Assembly: GCA_008638375.1 (NCBI GenBank)
Contig: CM018049.1
Location: 2,344,001 to 2,408,000, forward strand
Length of the DNA stretch: 64,000 nucleotides
From: Nyssa sinensis
Lineage: Eukaryota; Streptophyta; Magnoliopsida; Cornales; Nyssaceae
Direction of reading: 5' to 3'
Positions 11,473-23,249 of this stretch are shown here, in pieces. How positions within the stretch are numbered: position 1 is the first letter of the stretch; each line of letters starts with the position of its first letter. Below the pieces are notes generated by a model, which was not told where the DNA came from, made no database searches, and saw only the letters and a list, made by a program, of their open reading frames with translations. Both the position numbers and the translations under genes were made by a program.

Positions 11473-12489
11473 AAGAACTCGGAAGAGGAGAAAGGAAAAT
11501 CAGAGATCAAGAAGAATCAAAACCGTAGCAACAAAAGGTAAGAAATTTTGAAAGTTTATTAATTTCTCTCTCTAGAAGTTAAGCATAATTATGGACTGTT
11601 TCTAAATTGATCATGTAGATATAATGTTTAGGTTATATTTAGACCTGTTTAAACATGAAATTCGAGCTTGAAAACAGTAAGAAAACACCAACCAGAAGCT
11701 ACGGCCATGGGAGACCATGTTCAAGCAGATCTGATCCGATGGAAACCGAACCCTTTTCGGGTTACTGAGGCAAAAACTATACCCCACGCACACTCTAAAA
11801 ATCCTATTACGCGATCATGAAGCTCAAAAACCGACCTCCAAATATCGAGTTACAGGGTACGGGTTGACAAACTCAATCCTTAAACTCGTATCAAAACCCA
11901 AATAAAAGAATAAAAACTAAATCCCCATGAAGAGGGGATCAAAACAAGCTAAACCCCATGAAAAATAATCAAGAAATGAGCATGAACCAGTGGGCTTAGA
12001 GTTCGGATTATCATGGCTTAAACCGAGCCTCTGAGCTAAATTCGAAGCTTAAAATCAATGTAAAAATATGCCATAGGGTTTTAGGAAATGATTGGAGAAG
12101 AAATGTAACACCCCGACCCTGATTAAGAAATGATTAGTTACTAATCATTAATTTGAACCAAACATAAGAATAATTTAGAAGTTAATCGAGAACCTCATGA
12201 TAGACCCATAAAATAATGTCTGAACCTCATTACCAATTAATTAGGTGAAATGATGTTACTTTAACACTAAGAAAACTCGAGTTAACAAACTACGGGAATT
12301 TCAAGGGATTAATAACCGACACTAGACCTTAGATATTGAAGCTAACCTAAATAGAAAGTGACTGGAAGAAACCGCGTCGAAAAAGGAGCAACGGAAAAGA
12401 AAATATTTAGGAAATAGCCAAAATGGAATTCTGCGCCAACCAAACAGGGCCTAAGCCAAAAAAAAGGGAAAAATAGCCAAAAGTGAGGC

Positions 12490-12564
12490 CAAGGGGAATT
12501 GAACCCTTGACCAAATGGGACAAGCTTCTTATTACCCAAAAAATTACCAAGTAGGCTGCTACCA
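12490..12564 (-). other. tRNA-like module in LTR C
   Basis: On the minus strand it reads TAGCAGCCTACTTGG (A-box-like), about 40 bases of spacer, then AAGGGTTCAATTCCCCTTGG, containing the exact B-box match GGTTCAATTCC. It is antisense to the LTR and lies just upstream of the TATA box. It is not a functional tRNA as far as I can fold it. Confidence 0.55.
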
Positions 12565-12574
12565 TCTTTGTGCC

Positions 12575-12581
12575 TATATAT
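12575..12581 (+). promoter_or_regulatory. Candidate TATA box of LTR C
   Basis: The context TTTGTGCCTATATATGCAACC is shared with LTR D at 25272-25292. It lies before the leader and the first donor match. Confidence 0.5.
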
Positions 12582-13700
12582 GCAACCAAATTGTATTTAA
12601 CCCAAATTAGCCAAGGCCACCTCCCAAATTGGCCAATGGCCATGCATGCAATCCCCACATCATTACCCCACATCACCCCCTATCACCTCCGATCAGCCAC
12701 CAAACCCACTAAATCTGATATACATATATATATATATATATGTATAGGTTATATGTAAGAGAAATGCCATATCATATATATGCATACCCCACACTCTTTG
12801 ACCCCAAAAAGAATCAGTTACTCCTCAGACTTGTGTGTGAGTGTGTGCTCATGGAGTTGGCTGAGAAAGTGAGGTTAGAGAGAGGAGAGAAAGGGCATGG
12901 TGTGAGAGGGAAAGTTGACCCCATCCAAGCGTGTGCATGCATGTGAGTATCACCAAGTGTACCTGAAGAAGTCTGAGCAACCCTAAGGAGCGTTGAGAGG
13001 GCCTGAACCAAGCCAAAGAAGAGACCAGCCACTGTCAAAAGGTATAAACCCAAAATTGTAAAATTTTTCGTATAGAATTTTTGCTATTGTTTTTGATGTT
13101 TTGAGCCTGAATAACTGCATGCATGATACCTAAAATGTAATATCATGAATATGGCATGAAACTAGAGCATTGAATCGACCCTAAAACACCCACACAGTGC
13201 ACATCCGCCATGGACGGACCTCAAACTTTGCAGGTCTGAACCGACCAACGTTGATCAGACTTAGGCCTGTTAGAACTTAAACTAGACCCTTCTAACATCT
13301 CCAAAACCGACATGTGCGACCCTAAATACTTGGAATCGACCACCAAACCATGAGTTGCAGGTTCGGGTTTAAAACCCAATTCTTCAAAAAACACGACCAA
13401 ACTAAAATATGAGAACGGGGACTTGAACCCCATGCCCTGTAGGTCACGACACATCAGATCTCATAAGAAACGGACCTAAAATGAGGGTGCTAGAACGAGT
13501 TGCAGGTCACTGTTATCATATTGAAAACATACCACTTAGAGTTTAATTCGAAGCTTGAAATGCATGTTAGATTAATGGTATGATATGCAGAAACTGTTTT
13601 GGATCGAAAATAGTGAATAACCGAGCTCAAAGTGTCACAAATTTGAAAATTTGTCAAACTATAAATTAGGGGCTACAGTAGCAGAAGCGAGGGGGAAGAC

Positions 13701-13762
13701 GGAGTTGACTCGGCCGAGTTGACCGAGTCAAGCCGAGTTGGCCCAGTCGACTCATACACGTG
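13701..13762 (+). promoter_or_regulatory. TGACTC / G-box cluster in LTR C
   Basis: Repeated GAGTTGACTCGG, CGAGTCAAG and GTCGACTC are followed by ACACGTGTC. TGACTC and CACGTG are bZIP-type binding cores. The same cluster occurs in LTRs F, D, H and L at the matching place. Confidence 0.45.
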
Positions 13763-14275
13763 TCGGGCAACAAACTGGCCACCGCATAAATAAAACTGTG
13801 TCATTTTGGCTAAACTAATTTGTTTTAAAATTGAAATCGGACTGTTTGGTTCCTCGGTTAATAAATTAAAATTAAGGATAGGGTCTATCCAAACCGAGGA
13901 TAAGGGGTTTAATGAGGTTATGGCATTCCGATTTTCCTGAAATAGACTGAACCGGCTGGTTCAGTAGGTTAGTCGACCGGTCTAGGGTTTTAAATCTAAA
14001 ACCCACTAGGTTCATAGTTAAAATTTAAAATAATTAAACCAGAATTTCTGGTATTTACAAACTGATCCCAACTATTTTATAGAATTATACAATGGCCCAA
14101 ATTTCTGAAATTTCGTGCAATTATACCCCTGAAAAATTAATAAAAATAATGAAATGATTATTTAAATATTTTATAAAAAGAGAATAATTACTATTTTGCC
14201 CTTGGGCATTAATTGGGTCAAACGGAGTCCAAATTTAATGAATCAATAGTGTATTTTTACTATTTTGGGCATTCC

Positions 14276-14572
14276 AGACTCAACGGTGGAGTCTGATTTA
14301 TGGAACCAAGTCCCAAAAAATACAGACATGTAAGAGGTAGATGACCGTGTTGCCTCTAATATGCCCGATGTCCAAATAAGGCGAGTTATTAGTGCATTCT
14401 TATTATCTTGGCACTTCTGAGACCAATAGTGGGGTCCGATTCATGAGACGGGACTCTGAAAAATATGACACGTGAAATGACCAAAATACCCCTAAGGTAC
14501 CCGAAGCCTAATAAAAAGCCAAGAGGGTCTAAATTGACTTTTTTCGACATACCGAATCCAACGGTGTGGTCC
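14276..14572 (+). repeat. Three-copy inverted-repeat module array in LTR C
   Basis: Copies of the 19-nt motif (A/G)GACTCAACGGTGGAGTC(C/T) start at 14276, 14419 and 14553, giving 143 and 134 bp spacing. Each is followed by a block like GAAAAATAYGACACGTGAAA and AAAATACCCCTAAGG. Confidence 0.75.
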
Positions 14573-14761
14573 ATAACACCGAAATAAGTACTGAAAAATA
14601 AGTCACGTGAAAAATAAAACTCATTAAGTCACCACGAGTTGATCGGTAAGACCAATCCTAGGAAGTTAGGATATGTCAGGCCTAAAATTAAATGAAAGAG
14701 CATGAATAAGTAATAATTTAAGGTAAATGTGAAGTTGACGAGTTCCTTATGATTTTCTTAG

Positions 14762-14815
14762 GAGCTACAAAGGGAGGGGAAAGGCCCACCAGTAGTACAA
14801 ACCCAGGGAATCAAG
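14762..14815 (+). other. Predicted LTR exon 2, element C (54 nt)
   Basis: Acceptor GATTTTCTTAG precedes it and donor ATCAAG|GTGAGTAAT follows. The block is purine-rich. Confidence 0.6.
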
Positions 14816-16380
14816 GTGAGTAATCTTGCATTTGAAGTGGAGATTTAATTCCACGGATTTGAAGATGTTTTAAACTTCAAAATGTCTGAAGCATTGAATG
14901 TTAAATTCCCTATTTCATGATTCCTGTTTTAAATATTCCGTTCATATAAATCGTATTGCGACATGCTCAATGAATGATTTCTATTACTGTCTTCTTTAAA
15001 ACTATTTAGCATGTCTACATATTCTGGAGTTTCTTGTTCTAAATATTTGAAGATTTTATTATGAAGTCATGAACATCATATTTTAAATACTCTTGAAGAG
15101 TATTTATTTTAAGAAGCCATATGACAAATGTTTTGCAAGATAATAGTAATCACATAGTCAGGATTTTGAGTATCTTCGGAACTCAATTGACCTGTCATGT
15201 GAAATGCCACATAGTTAGGATTTTGGGTATCTTCGGAACTCACTTGACCTGTCATGTGAAATGCCTGATAGTAGGATCTAATCCCACAGGCAATGAGATA
15301 TCTCCACGTATACGTAAAACGGGAGTCTGGTTTGAAACGGATTCCACCTAATGAAAGTGAAAAGATGACAGATGTTTTGGAAATGGAAGCAGGTTTTACC
15401 CCCATTTTCATTATGTATGTTATATGTTTTGAAAGTAATGTTCTTGAAAATGGAAGAAGGCTTTGACCCCCATTTTTACTATGCATGTTTACATGCTTTG
15501 AAATGCATATACTCTATTTAAAGAAATGTATGTTTAGCTTGAATACTTTAAATGTTTCAAAGCTATCTTTATGAAAAGTGCATGTACTCTATGTTCAAAA
15601 TGTACGAGCAATTGGCAGTGAGTATTTTATGAACCTCTCATGCACGAAACCTCTGCCAATTGAAAACCCATGACAAATGCTAGAATTACTCATTGGGCTT
15701 CTCGAAGCTCACCCCATTCCCTAACATTTTTCAGGTACTGATAATGATGAATGGGAGCCTTGCTCCATTTGGGGATGACGACTAGTGGCTTTAATATGAT
15801 CAAGGACTTTTTGGAAGTACTAAGGTCCCGTAGATGATCGAGTTTTGAAGTGTAATAGATTTTGGACAACATGTACTTAAGCCCTCGAGGCATTCAGATA
15901 TGTACTATGTATAACACTTTAAGTTTTTAGTATGCTCTGATTTTATAATCATGTGTACCGCTATGAAGAGCGGCAGTACCGGATGGATGTGCGACAGATT
16001 TTAAAAAGAAAAGAAAAAGTTTTTTTTTCATGCTTCCGCAACCACAGGCCGCACCACCATCCGATACTGTTGCTTATGTGAGCCTTGCCCTAAGGCCTTT
16101 GGGCCGAAGGACGGCGGTCGCGATTCCCTTAATCCGCACAGGGTGGGTTTCGGGTCGTGACAAGAAAGCAGAGAAAATGGGTGCTCAAAATGCCACGAAA
16201 TTAAACTGTAAAAAAATAGGGTTTCGGTTGAACAGTGTCAACCATCGTGGGGAAGATGACACTGTTCGGGTCGGGTCTAAAAACGGGTCGATTACGGGTC
16301 TGGGTCAAATCCGGATCCAACGGGTTATGATTTTTATTTAAACGGCAACGTTTTAATTTTTAAAATTTAAACATTAGGGT

Positions 16381-16401
16381 TGACGTCATCCTGACATCAG
16401 C
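16381..16401. promoter_or_regulatory. Decayed TGACGTCA double site in LTR E
   Basis: TGACGTCATCCTGACATCAG keeps one perfect TGACGTCA and one mutated partner. It corresponds to the intact palindromes in F and L. Confidence 0.5.
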
Positions 16402-17471
16402 ATTACATGTAAAACCGGCTAAACCGATTGGTTTGCAAGTGAACCGGACCGGTTCACTTGGATGTGGACCGAACCCATTGGTTTTATAATTTAAATAAAC
16501 CAATACTTTCACTATTTACGGATTGACCCCAACTGTTTTGGGAAAATCCCAATGTGGCCCAACTGGGGGAAAACTTATTCAATCTCACCCCTGGAAAATT
16601 AATTAATAATTAATTTAATTATTTAACAAATAAAGTAAAATGGCTATTATGCCCCTAATTCAAATATTTAGCAAATGAAGTCCAAATAAAACATATGGAT
16701 AGTGTCACATCCCCCAGACCCACCCTGTGCGGATTTGGGGCACATGACAAAGGCCAGTTAGGCACCCATCGGGTTTTATCAGTTTTTTTTTTTGAAAGCA
16801 AAACCCCGACGGTAATCCTAACCACAGGCCATTCCGATCTAAATCCCAAGCATAATGCATTCGACATATATAATTTAAGCAGCGGAATTTTCACAAGAGA
16901 ATGCATACATATATACTTGGCAGAGCATTCAGGATACATCATAGTCAGTCCTATCTTAATCAAGATTACAAAACAGTTTCACCACAAAAGGTCATAATCT
17001 GTTCAGTTACACAAAAAGTACAAAAATGGTATAGATTCACAAAAATGGGTTATCATTTTATCTGGGGGTCTCCAACATTTTCCCCCTAAGTCCTGGACCT
17101 GCTAAACCTGTCCATCTGAGAGTTTCCCTGAAATTATTAAAATAATGGAATGAGCTTTAAAAAGCCCAATGAGTAACACAGATATCCAGGCAAGAGTTTC
17201 GAATTCAATCTTTGCTTAAATCACATGGTAGTTAAATCAGTTTGGAATTAATAGTTCAATAAATCCAAGTCAAGTTCAATAGATCAAAACAGTTAAACGG
17301 TTCAGGGTGCTAGCATATCAATCAGAAGTATAGTTAATCATTTGAGAAACTAAAAACCATGTCATCGGTGATAAAAGCATGCATTTAAAACAATTGCATT
17401 TAAACATATGATATTCGAAACAATTTAACAGATCAAGGAACAGTAACTAAACAGTGTCAGAAGTTACTCAC

Positions 17472-17527
17472 CTTCAATATTTGAGTTTGAAGCTATGAAC
17501 GGAGCCTTCCTCTTTTTCTCCTTAAGC
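17472..17527 (-). other. Predicted LTR exon 2, element F (56 nt)
   Basis: Minus-strand acceptor GAATTGTTTTAG, purine-rich block, donor ATTGAAG|GTGAGTAAC. Confidence 0.6.
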
Positions 17528-18460
17528 CTAAAACAATTCATAGAGATTTATCAACTCATGACCTTAGACTGAGTAAGTCTACCCTATGATGGGTCTCATG
17601 GAACTAACCTATAGTGGCTAGTTCATAGGTCTTACCTCTTAAGCATTTGGCTTAGGGTTTCAGTGTCTTCACACATTTATCGGTTCTGATTTTCATAATA
17701 TGGACCTAACCATTGAGTTCGGAAGGTCGAAGAAAGTCAATTTAGACTCTCTCGGCTTTTAAATCTGGGTTCGGGTATATCATGGGTATTTTGGTCATTT
17801 TTGCCGTCTCATAATTTTTGTCTCGGATTCGTCATCTAATCATGTATATAATCTCACAAGTGTTAGGTCTACCACTGGCATTAATCTCGTTTTAATCGGA
17901 CTTCATTTGGGCCTTGTACAAGGTCAGGGGTACTATGGTAATTTCATACATCGTATTTTTCAGTACTTTATTTGCTATTACGGACCTCACCATTGAGTCC
18001 GGAATGTCCAACATAGTTAAAATGGACTATCCTTCAGTGTAATTTGGCCCTATGTGTCATTAGGGGCAGTACGGATCATTTACCCTTTACATGTCTGTAT
18101 TTTTCGGGACTTGGTTTCACAAATCAGACTCCACCATTTAGTCCGGAATGCCCGAAATAGTAAGATTACACTATTCAATTATTAAATTCGGACTTCGTTT
18201 GACTTGTTTAAGGTCCAGGGGCAATATGGTAATTATCCCCTTTTAATAAAATAATTAAAATAATTATTTTATTATTTTATTTAATTTTTCAGGGGTATAA
18301 TTGTATAAGATTTTCAAAATCTGGGCCTTAGTGTAATTCTGTTAAACAGTGGGGGTCAGTTTGTAAATATTTAAAAGTTCAAAACTGAACCAAAGGGTTC
18401 AGTCTCTTTGCAACTGAACCGGTCTAGGTTCAGTCCGGTTCTGATCGGTTCTGTTACATT

Positions 18461-18483
18461 GCTGACGTCACGATGACGTCAGC
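18461..18483. promoter_or_regulatory. Perfect double TGACGTCA palindrome in LTR F
   Basis: Two arms, GCTGACGTCA and TGACGTCAGC, face each other across CGA. Each holds a TGACGTCA bZIP (TGA/CREB-type) core. Binding is inferred from the motif only. Confidence 0.6.
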
Positions 18484-19751
18484 CCTAAAATAATTTGAAA
18501 ACCAGTTATCCAAAACGACGCAGTTTCATTAATGTGGTGGCCGTCTCCTGGACAGACACGTGTCCTAGTCGACTGGGCCAACTCGACTTGACTCGGTCAA
18601 CTCGGTCGAGTCAACTCCGTCTTCCCCACTAACTGACTCGGTGTTGCCCTAATTTCTGTAGATTTTCACTTCCATTTTCGTGATGATTTGGACACGGTTT
18701 CTTGCTGTTTTCGACTCCATTCGGTTTCTGTATTTTATACCAACCATTTAACATCGATCTCAAGCATCGAATCACTCTAACAGGTTCTGTTTTCAAGAGG
18801 ATAACCGTGACCTGTAACACGATCTAGCATCCTCATTTCTCAACCATTTTGTGTGTGGTTTGAAGCTTCGTGACCTACAGACCATAAGGATCAAGACCCT
18901 ATCTTCATTTTTCAGTTTAGTCTCGAGTTTTAACGGATTTGGGTTTCAAACCCGTAGCTTCATTTTCAAATTCGTGGGGCTACAGTGGGTTCTGGGGTCG
19001 CGTAGGTATATATTTGAGATCCTCTTAGGGTCTATTTTAGGTCTTGACACTCACGGTTCCATTCTACTATGGTCGATTCAGACCTGGTGTTTCAAGGTCC
19101 ATTAATGGAGGTCACCTTCGGTTTTCATGGTTCTTGACCATTTTAACACCTCCAACACACACAGTATGCTCAAAACTAATTCTTAGGATAAAAAATAACC
19201 ATGCATGCAGTCTACACCCGTAGCAATCCATCAAAACAGTTCAAAATTTAAAAATAAAGGAAGAGGTAAGTTTGGAAGTTCACCTGCAACAGAGACTCTC
19301 TCCTCCTATGGCTTGACTCAGAGCTTCTCACAGTGCTTCCTCAGGTTCCTTAGGTCAAGCACTTCACTTCAAGCCTTCCCCTTGCACCTTCAAGTGGTCA
19401 CTTTCTCTCAAACACTTGCATGCACAAATTTGTTTCCTCCTCCCTACACTCTCACACTCTCTCACAGTCCCTCACGTATGCACACACACTCTCACTTTTG
19501 GTATTTCAGAATTCTCTAAAGAGAGAATTCTTTGGTGCAAGTTATGTATATATATATATATATAGGGCTATACACATATATATGAGTGTATGTCTGCACT
19601 TAGTGGGGTTAGTGGCTGATTGACTTGATAGAGAAGATGTAGGGCAATGATGTAGGGAATGCATGCAAGGCCATTGGCCAGTTTGGGTGGTGACTTGGGC
19701 AAGAATTGAGGTTGTATACATATGTTAGTGCATATGTACACAAAGTAACCA

Positions 19752-19825
19752 ACAGCCTAGTTGGTAACTTTTTGGGACAGAATTGTTTACCTTGGTAGGT
19801 CAAGGGTTCAATTCCCCTTGGCCTC
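19752..19825 (+). other. tRNA-like module in LTR F
   Basis: It has the A-box-like AGCCTAGTTGGTAAC at 19754 and the exact B-box GGTTCAATTCC at 19805-19815, about 75 nt overall. It runs antisense to LTR F. It could be a fossil SINE head. Confidence 0.55.
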
Positions 19826-20174
19826 CCAAGTGACCATTTTCTCATATTTTTCTGGTTAAGGCCTTGTTTGGTTGTCGCGGAATTCCAGTTTCACTGTTTT
19901 GGCCTTAACTTTCAATCCGTAACTCCTTTTTCAGTGCGGTTTCTTTCTGTCACTTCCTACTCAGAATATCTTTCATCGACCATGGTTCAATGTCAGTTTT
20001 TATTTTCTCGAGTTTTCCATAATTAGCTAATTCGAGTTTTATCACTATTAAAAATAGACATTAAATTAGCTAAACCTGACATTTCATTCCCAAAACAGTT
20101 TCCCATATACAAAACATGTCAGTTAAGTAATTGGGGTGTTACAGATAGTGTATCCTTACTATTTTGGATATTCT

Positions 20175-20610
20175 GAAGCCAATGGTAGGGCCCATTTTAC
20201 GAGACAAGGCCCAAAAAATAAAGATACGTAAAGGGATAAATGACCAAAATACCCCTTATCCAAAATTAACAAGTTATTAGTGTATTCTTACTATCTTGGG
20301 CCTTTTGAGTCCAATGGTGATGTCCACAACACGAGACGAGACCCCGAAAAATAAAGATACGTAAGGGAGTAAAATGATCAAAATACCCCTGGTACCCCTA
20401 AAGCCAAAATGAAACTAGAGAAGGTCTAAATTGACTTTTTTCGACCTTCCGGACTCAATAATGGAGTCCAAATTACGAAACGAAGTACGAAAAATATGAC
20501 ACGTAAAATGATAAATGACCATTTTGTCCTTTTCATACAAAAGTCCAAATTAAATTCTAAGAAAGCCTAAACTTACTTTCTTCGACGTTCCGGACTCAAT
20601 GGTAGAGTCT
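20175..20610 (+). repeat. Four-copy inverted-repeat module array in LTR E
   Basis: Motif copies start at 20175, 20307, 20451 and 20592 (132, 144 and 141 bp apart). The third copy reads GGACTCAATAATGGAGTCC with perfect arms. Confidence 0.75.
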
Positions 20611-21085
20611 ATTCGACCAAAGAAATGTCTAAAATAAAAAGACATAAAATTTGTTAAATAGTATCTATTAGATGACTATAAATTAAAGTAATGCCAAAGC
20701 ACTAATCTGAGGCGTATGCGAGGAAATGAATTACGAAAAGACACGACACGTAAATATGTGAAGTAAATAAATTTAAATTAAAGTTAATGAAGCTACCAGA
20801 AGAGTATAAATTCAAATGAATTTAATTTCTAACACATTAAATTGTGTCATAGGTTAAGAGTACGAGTTAAGTTAAGTACATATGAATTATGAGATCATTT
20901 TAGGATCTAATACGCTTTAAGCATAAGTTAAGGAATATCGAGATGATATTACAATGAATGTAAAGTTGATGAGATGTTTATGAATTGTTCTTAGGAACTA
21001 TAAGAAAAGTGGGAAAGCGCATTATTAGCACTTGTTATGACATGGAAAATTTTTTTATTTTACTTTATTATTCTTGGTTGTTAAA

Positions 21086-21087
<2 letters not shown>

Positions 21088-21130
<43 letters not shown>

Positions 21131-21144
21131 TATTATTATTATTA
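21088..21144. repeat. (TTA)n microsatellite in LTR G
   Basis: About 18 TTA/ATT units with one interruption (ACTATT) near 21125. Confidence 0.9.
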
Positions 21145-21464
21145 AAATGGAATGTATATATGTGATGTGTATAATGTATGCATGGATATAGGTATGTATA
21201 TATACATTATTTAATTTTGTGTGCATGTATATAGGTGAGTGTAGCATATATGTGTGTGTGGAATATTATATATATATGTGTACATGTATGGATTGATGTA
21301 TGTGAAGGTGTATATAGATATGTGTATGTATGTATATGTATGGCAGTGGGTGTGGGTGCATCAGACCATGAGTGTGTGTGTGTGTGTGAGGTGTCGGCTA
21401 AGTGTGTGTGTGTTTAGTGTGTGTGCCTAGTGTGTGATGAGTAATATATATATATAGGTAGACT

Positions 21465-21498
21465 TATATAGGCAGCTTTGCATTTAATGCAAAGCTGC
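21465..21498 (+). promoter_or_regulatory. Candidate TATA box with adjacent 27-bp palindrome, LTR G
   Basis: TATATA at 21465-21470 is followed at 21472-21498 by GCAGCTTTGCATT, a central T, and its exact complement AATGCAAAGCTGC. A related TGCATTAAATG/TTTGCAT block stands near the leader of LTR A (4145-4165). Confidence 0.5.
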
Positions 21499-23144
21499 AT
21501 TTTGGGGGAGGCAAAGTGACTGAACAGAGGTGATAGAAGTCAGGAAAGAGGGGCTGTGGGAGAGAGACGTGTGAGAGTTGGATGTGTTGGCTATATGTGT
21601 AGTCTCGGTTGGGATGAGAGAAAGGATAGAAAAACTAAGAGCAAGGGAGGAAGAGAATTTTGGAAGGGAGAAGAACTCTATGAAGCTTGATTTAAGCTTG
21701 GAACCAGAAGGTGGAAGAGGGCACGGCTAGAGAGAGAAACAACAGGAAAAACCGTGACTGATCCTTTCTGTTTTGATTTTTTTTAAAGCATGAAACCTGA
21801 TTTAATGTATATGATATTAGAGAGCATGATGTAGGGTTTATAATGCAAAAAGAATGAGATGAAATGGTTGAGAAACTAGGGAGAAAACCTAGGTTGCAGG
21901 TCACGGCCATGATAGGTGGGTGTTGTCATTTTATGTATAAAACCTTGTGTAAATAACCTAGAAATAATCCCTATAGGTGCAGAAACTCTTTAGGGTGAAA
22001 ATGGGGATCGAACCATGAACAAACAGTCACAAAAATGAAGGGGAAGGGGTCGGCCGGAGTTTTGACCGAGGGTTTGACCCTCTATTTCGTGAAGATTGAG
22101 TGGCTTGGACCCAAAAATGACCCTAGATATGGAATCCTTGGGAGGAAATAAAGAAAACTGCATTTTAAAAACCTTGAAAAGTCGCCGGCGCCGGAGAAGG
22201 CGCTGGAACCCTACCGGAAGCTCACCGGAAAGTCGGGGAAGAAGGGTGACTATGCGGGTCGGGTTCCGGGTCAGGGTCGGGTCCAGTTCGGGTGGGGCTG
22301 AACCGCCCCTGCCACGTGTCGCGCTAATGTTTTAAATTAAAAAGGGATTGGGTCCGTTTGGTTACAAGTATAAGAAATTAAAAGAATTTAAATTGAAATA
22401 GGAACAGGGATATCCTATCCCTGTTCTGGATAAGTCCCTGTTTGGTTAACCTGATTGAGAATAGTAAATTTAATTAATTACAATTTGACCTTGAACCTTT
22501 TGGAAATTGAACCTTGACCTAGAACTTTCAAAAATTACAAACTGACCCCCCAACTGTTGGAAATTACACTTTGACCCACCTGATTAAATTATTAATAAAA
22601 TATTAATTAAATTAATTAATTAATTATTTAATTAAATTAATTTAATTAATTAAATATTCAAAAATATCCCGGAGTCCAAATGGGACAAGTCATTAGTGTA
22701 TTTTGACTATCTCGACCATTCTGAAACCAATGGTGAGGTCCGTTTTACGAGACAGGGTCCCAAAAAATAAAAGACCCGTAGTAACCCTTAAAATTACCAA
22801 AATGCCCCTGAATTGAAGTACAGTCAAACGAACTCCGAATTAGGTAAACAAATAGTGAAACTTTATTATCTCGAACATTCCGGACTTAACCGTGGGGTCC
22901 AATTTGTGAAAAGAGGTCACGAAATGTAAGGACCCGTGAAAAGTACAAAATGACTGTTTTACCCTTTTGAACCCCGGTGTCCGAATTGAGTTCTACGAGA
23001 ACCTAAACTTATTTTCTTCAACGTCCTAGAACCAATGGTAGAGTTTAATTTAGCAGAATAGAAACCTATGAATTAAAGACATAAAATTTGATAAATAGCA
23101 TAAATTCAAATGACAATAGACTGAGTTGTAATTTATGCTTTTAG

Positions 23145-23249
23145 GGACACTGACAGGATAGGAGAGGGCGATCTGATCTCCTGCACTTTCATTTGCCGGT
23201 TCAGTTACATATAGTGCACGATCTTCTAGGGTTGATACCAACCCATCAG
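23145..23249 (+). other. Predicted LTR exon 2, element G (105 nt)
   Basis: Acceptor TATGCTTTTAG and donor CCATCAG|GTATGG. It is longer than in other LTRs, with a weaker donor. Confidence 0.4.

Larger units (their letters stand above)
12104..16162 (+). mobile_element. Solo LTR C, 4059 bp
   Basis: It starts TGTAACACCCCGACCC and ends GGGTTTCGGGTCGTGACA, flanked by AGAAA at 12099-12103 and 16163-16167, with E sequence on both sides. It is uninterrupted and so a good reference copy. In order: antisense tRNA-like module 12490-12564, TATA box 12575-12581, leader, donor AAAG|GTATAA at 13041/13042, G-box/GAGTC cluster 13701-13762, three modules (14276, 14419, 14553), exon-like block 14762-14815, a short internal repeat 15150-15260 (two copies of AGGATTTTGRGTATCTTCGG), acceptor TTTTTCAG at 15734, and terminal hairpin CCGCT...AGCGG at 15959-15976. 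Confidence 0.95.
16703..20143 (-). mobile_element. Solo LTR F, 3441 bp
   Basis: On the plus strand it starts TGTCACATCCCCCAGACCC and ends AATTGGGGTGTTACA, with TSD GATAG at 16698-16702 and 20144-20148 inside E. In element order (minus): sense-strand start, tRNA-like module at 19752-19825 (plus strand, antisense to the LTR), leader, donor GCAG|GTGAAC at 19284/19283, TGACTC/G-box cluster 18556-18625, TGACGTCA palindrome 18461-18483, GGTTC boxes, modules at about 18125, 17980 and 17700, a short coding-like tail near 17640, exon-like block 17472-17527, acceptor TAATTTCAG at 17128. Confidence 0.94.

Noticed and set aside
12490..12564. A functional tRNA gene
   Set aside because: B-box and A-box-like words are present, but I could not form acceptor and anticodon stems, and several LTRs carry it at the same place.
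16030..16341. 103-codon plus-strand frame across the end of C
   Set aside because: It crosses the C/E junction and the TSD, so it arose by chance from the insertion.
22090..22335. 79-codon plus-strand frame with an Arg-rich middle in LTR G
   Set aside because: It lies in the GC-rich GGGTCGGGT tract typical of these LTRs; no conserved counterpart in frame in other LTRs.
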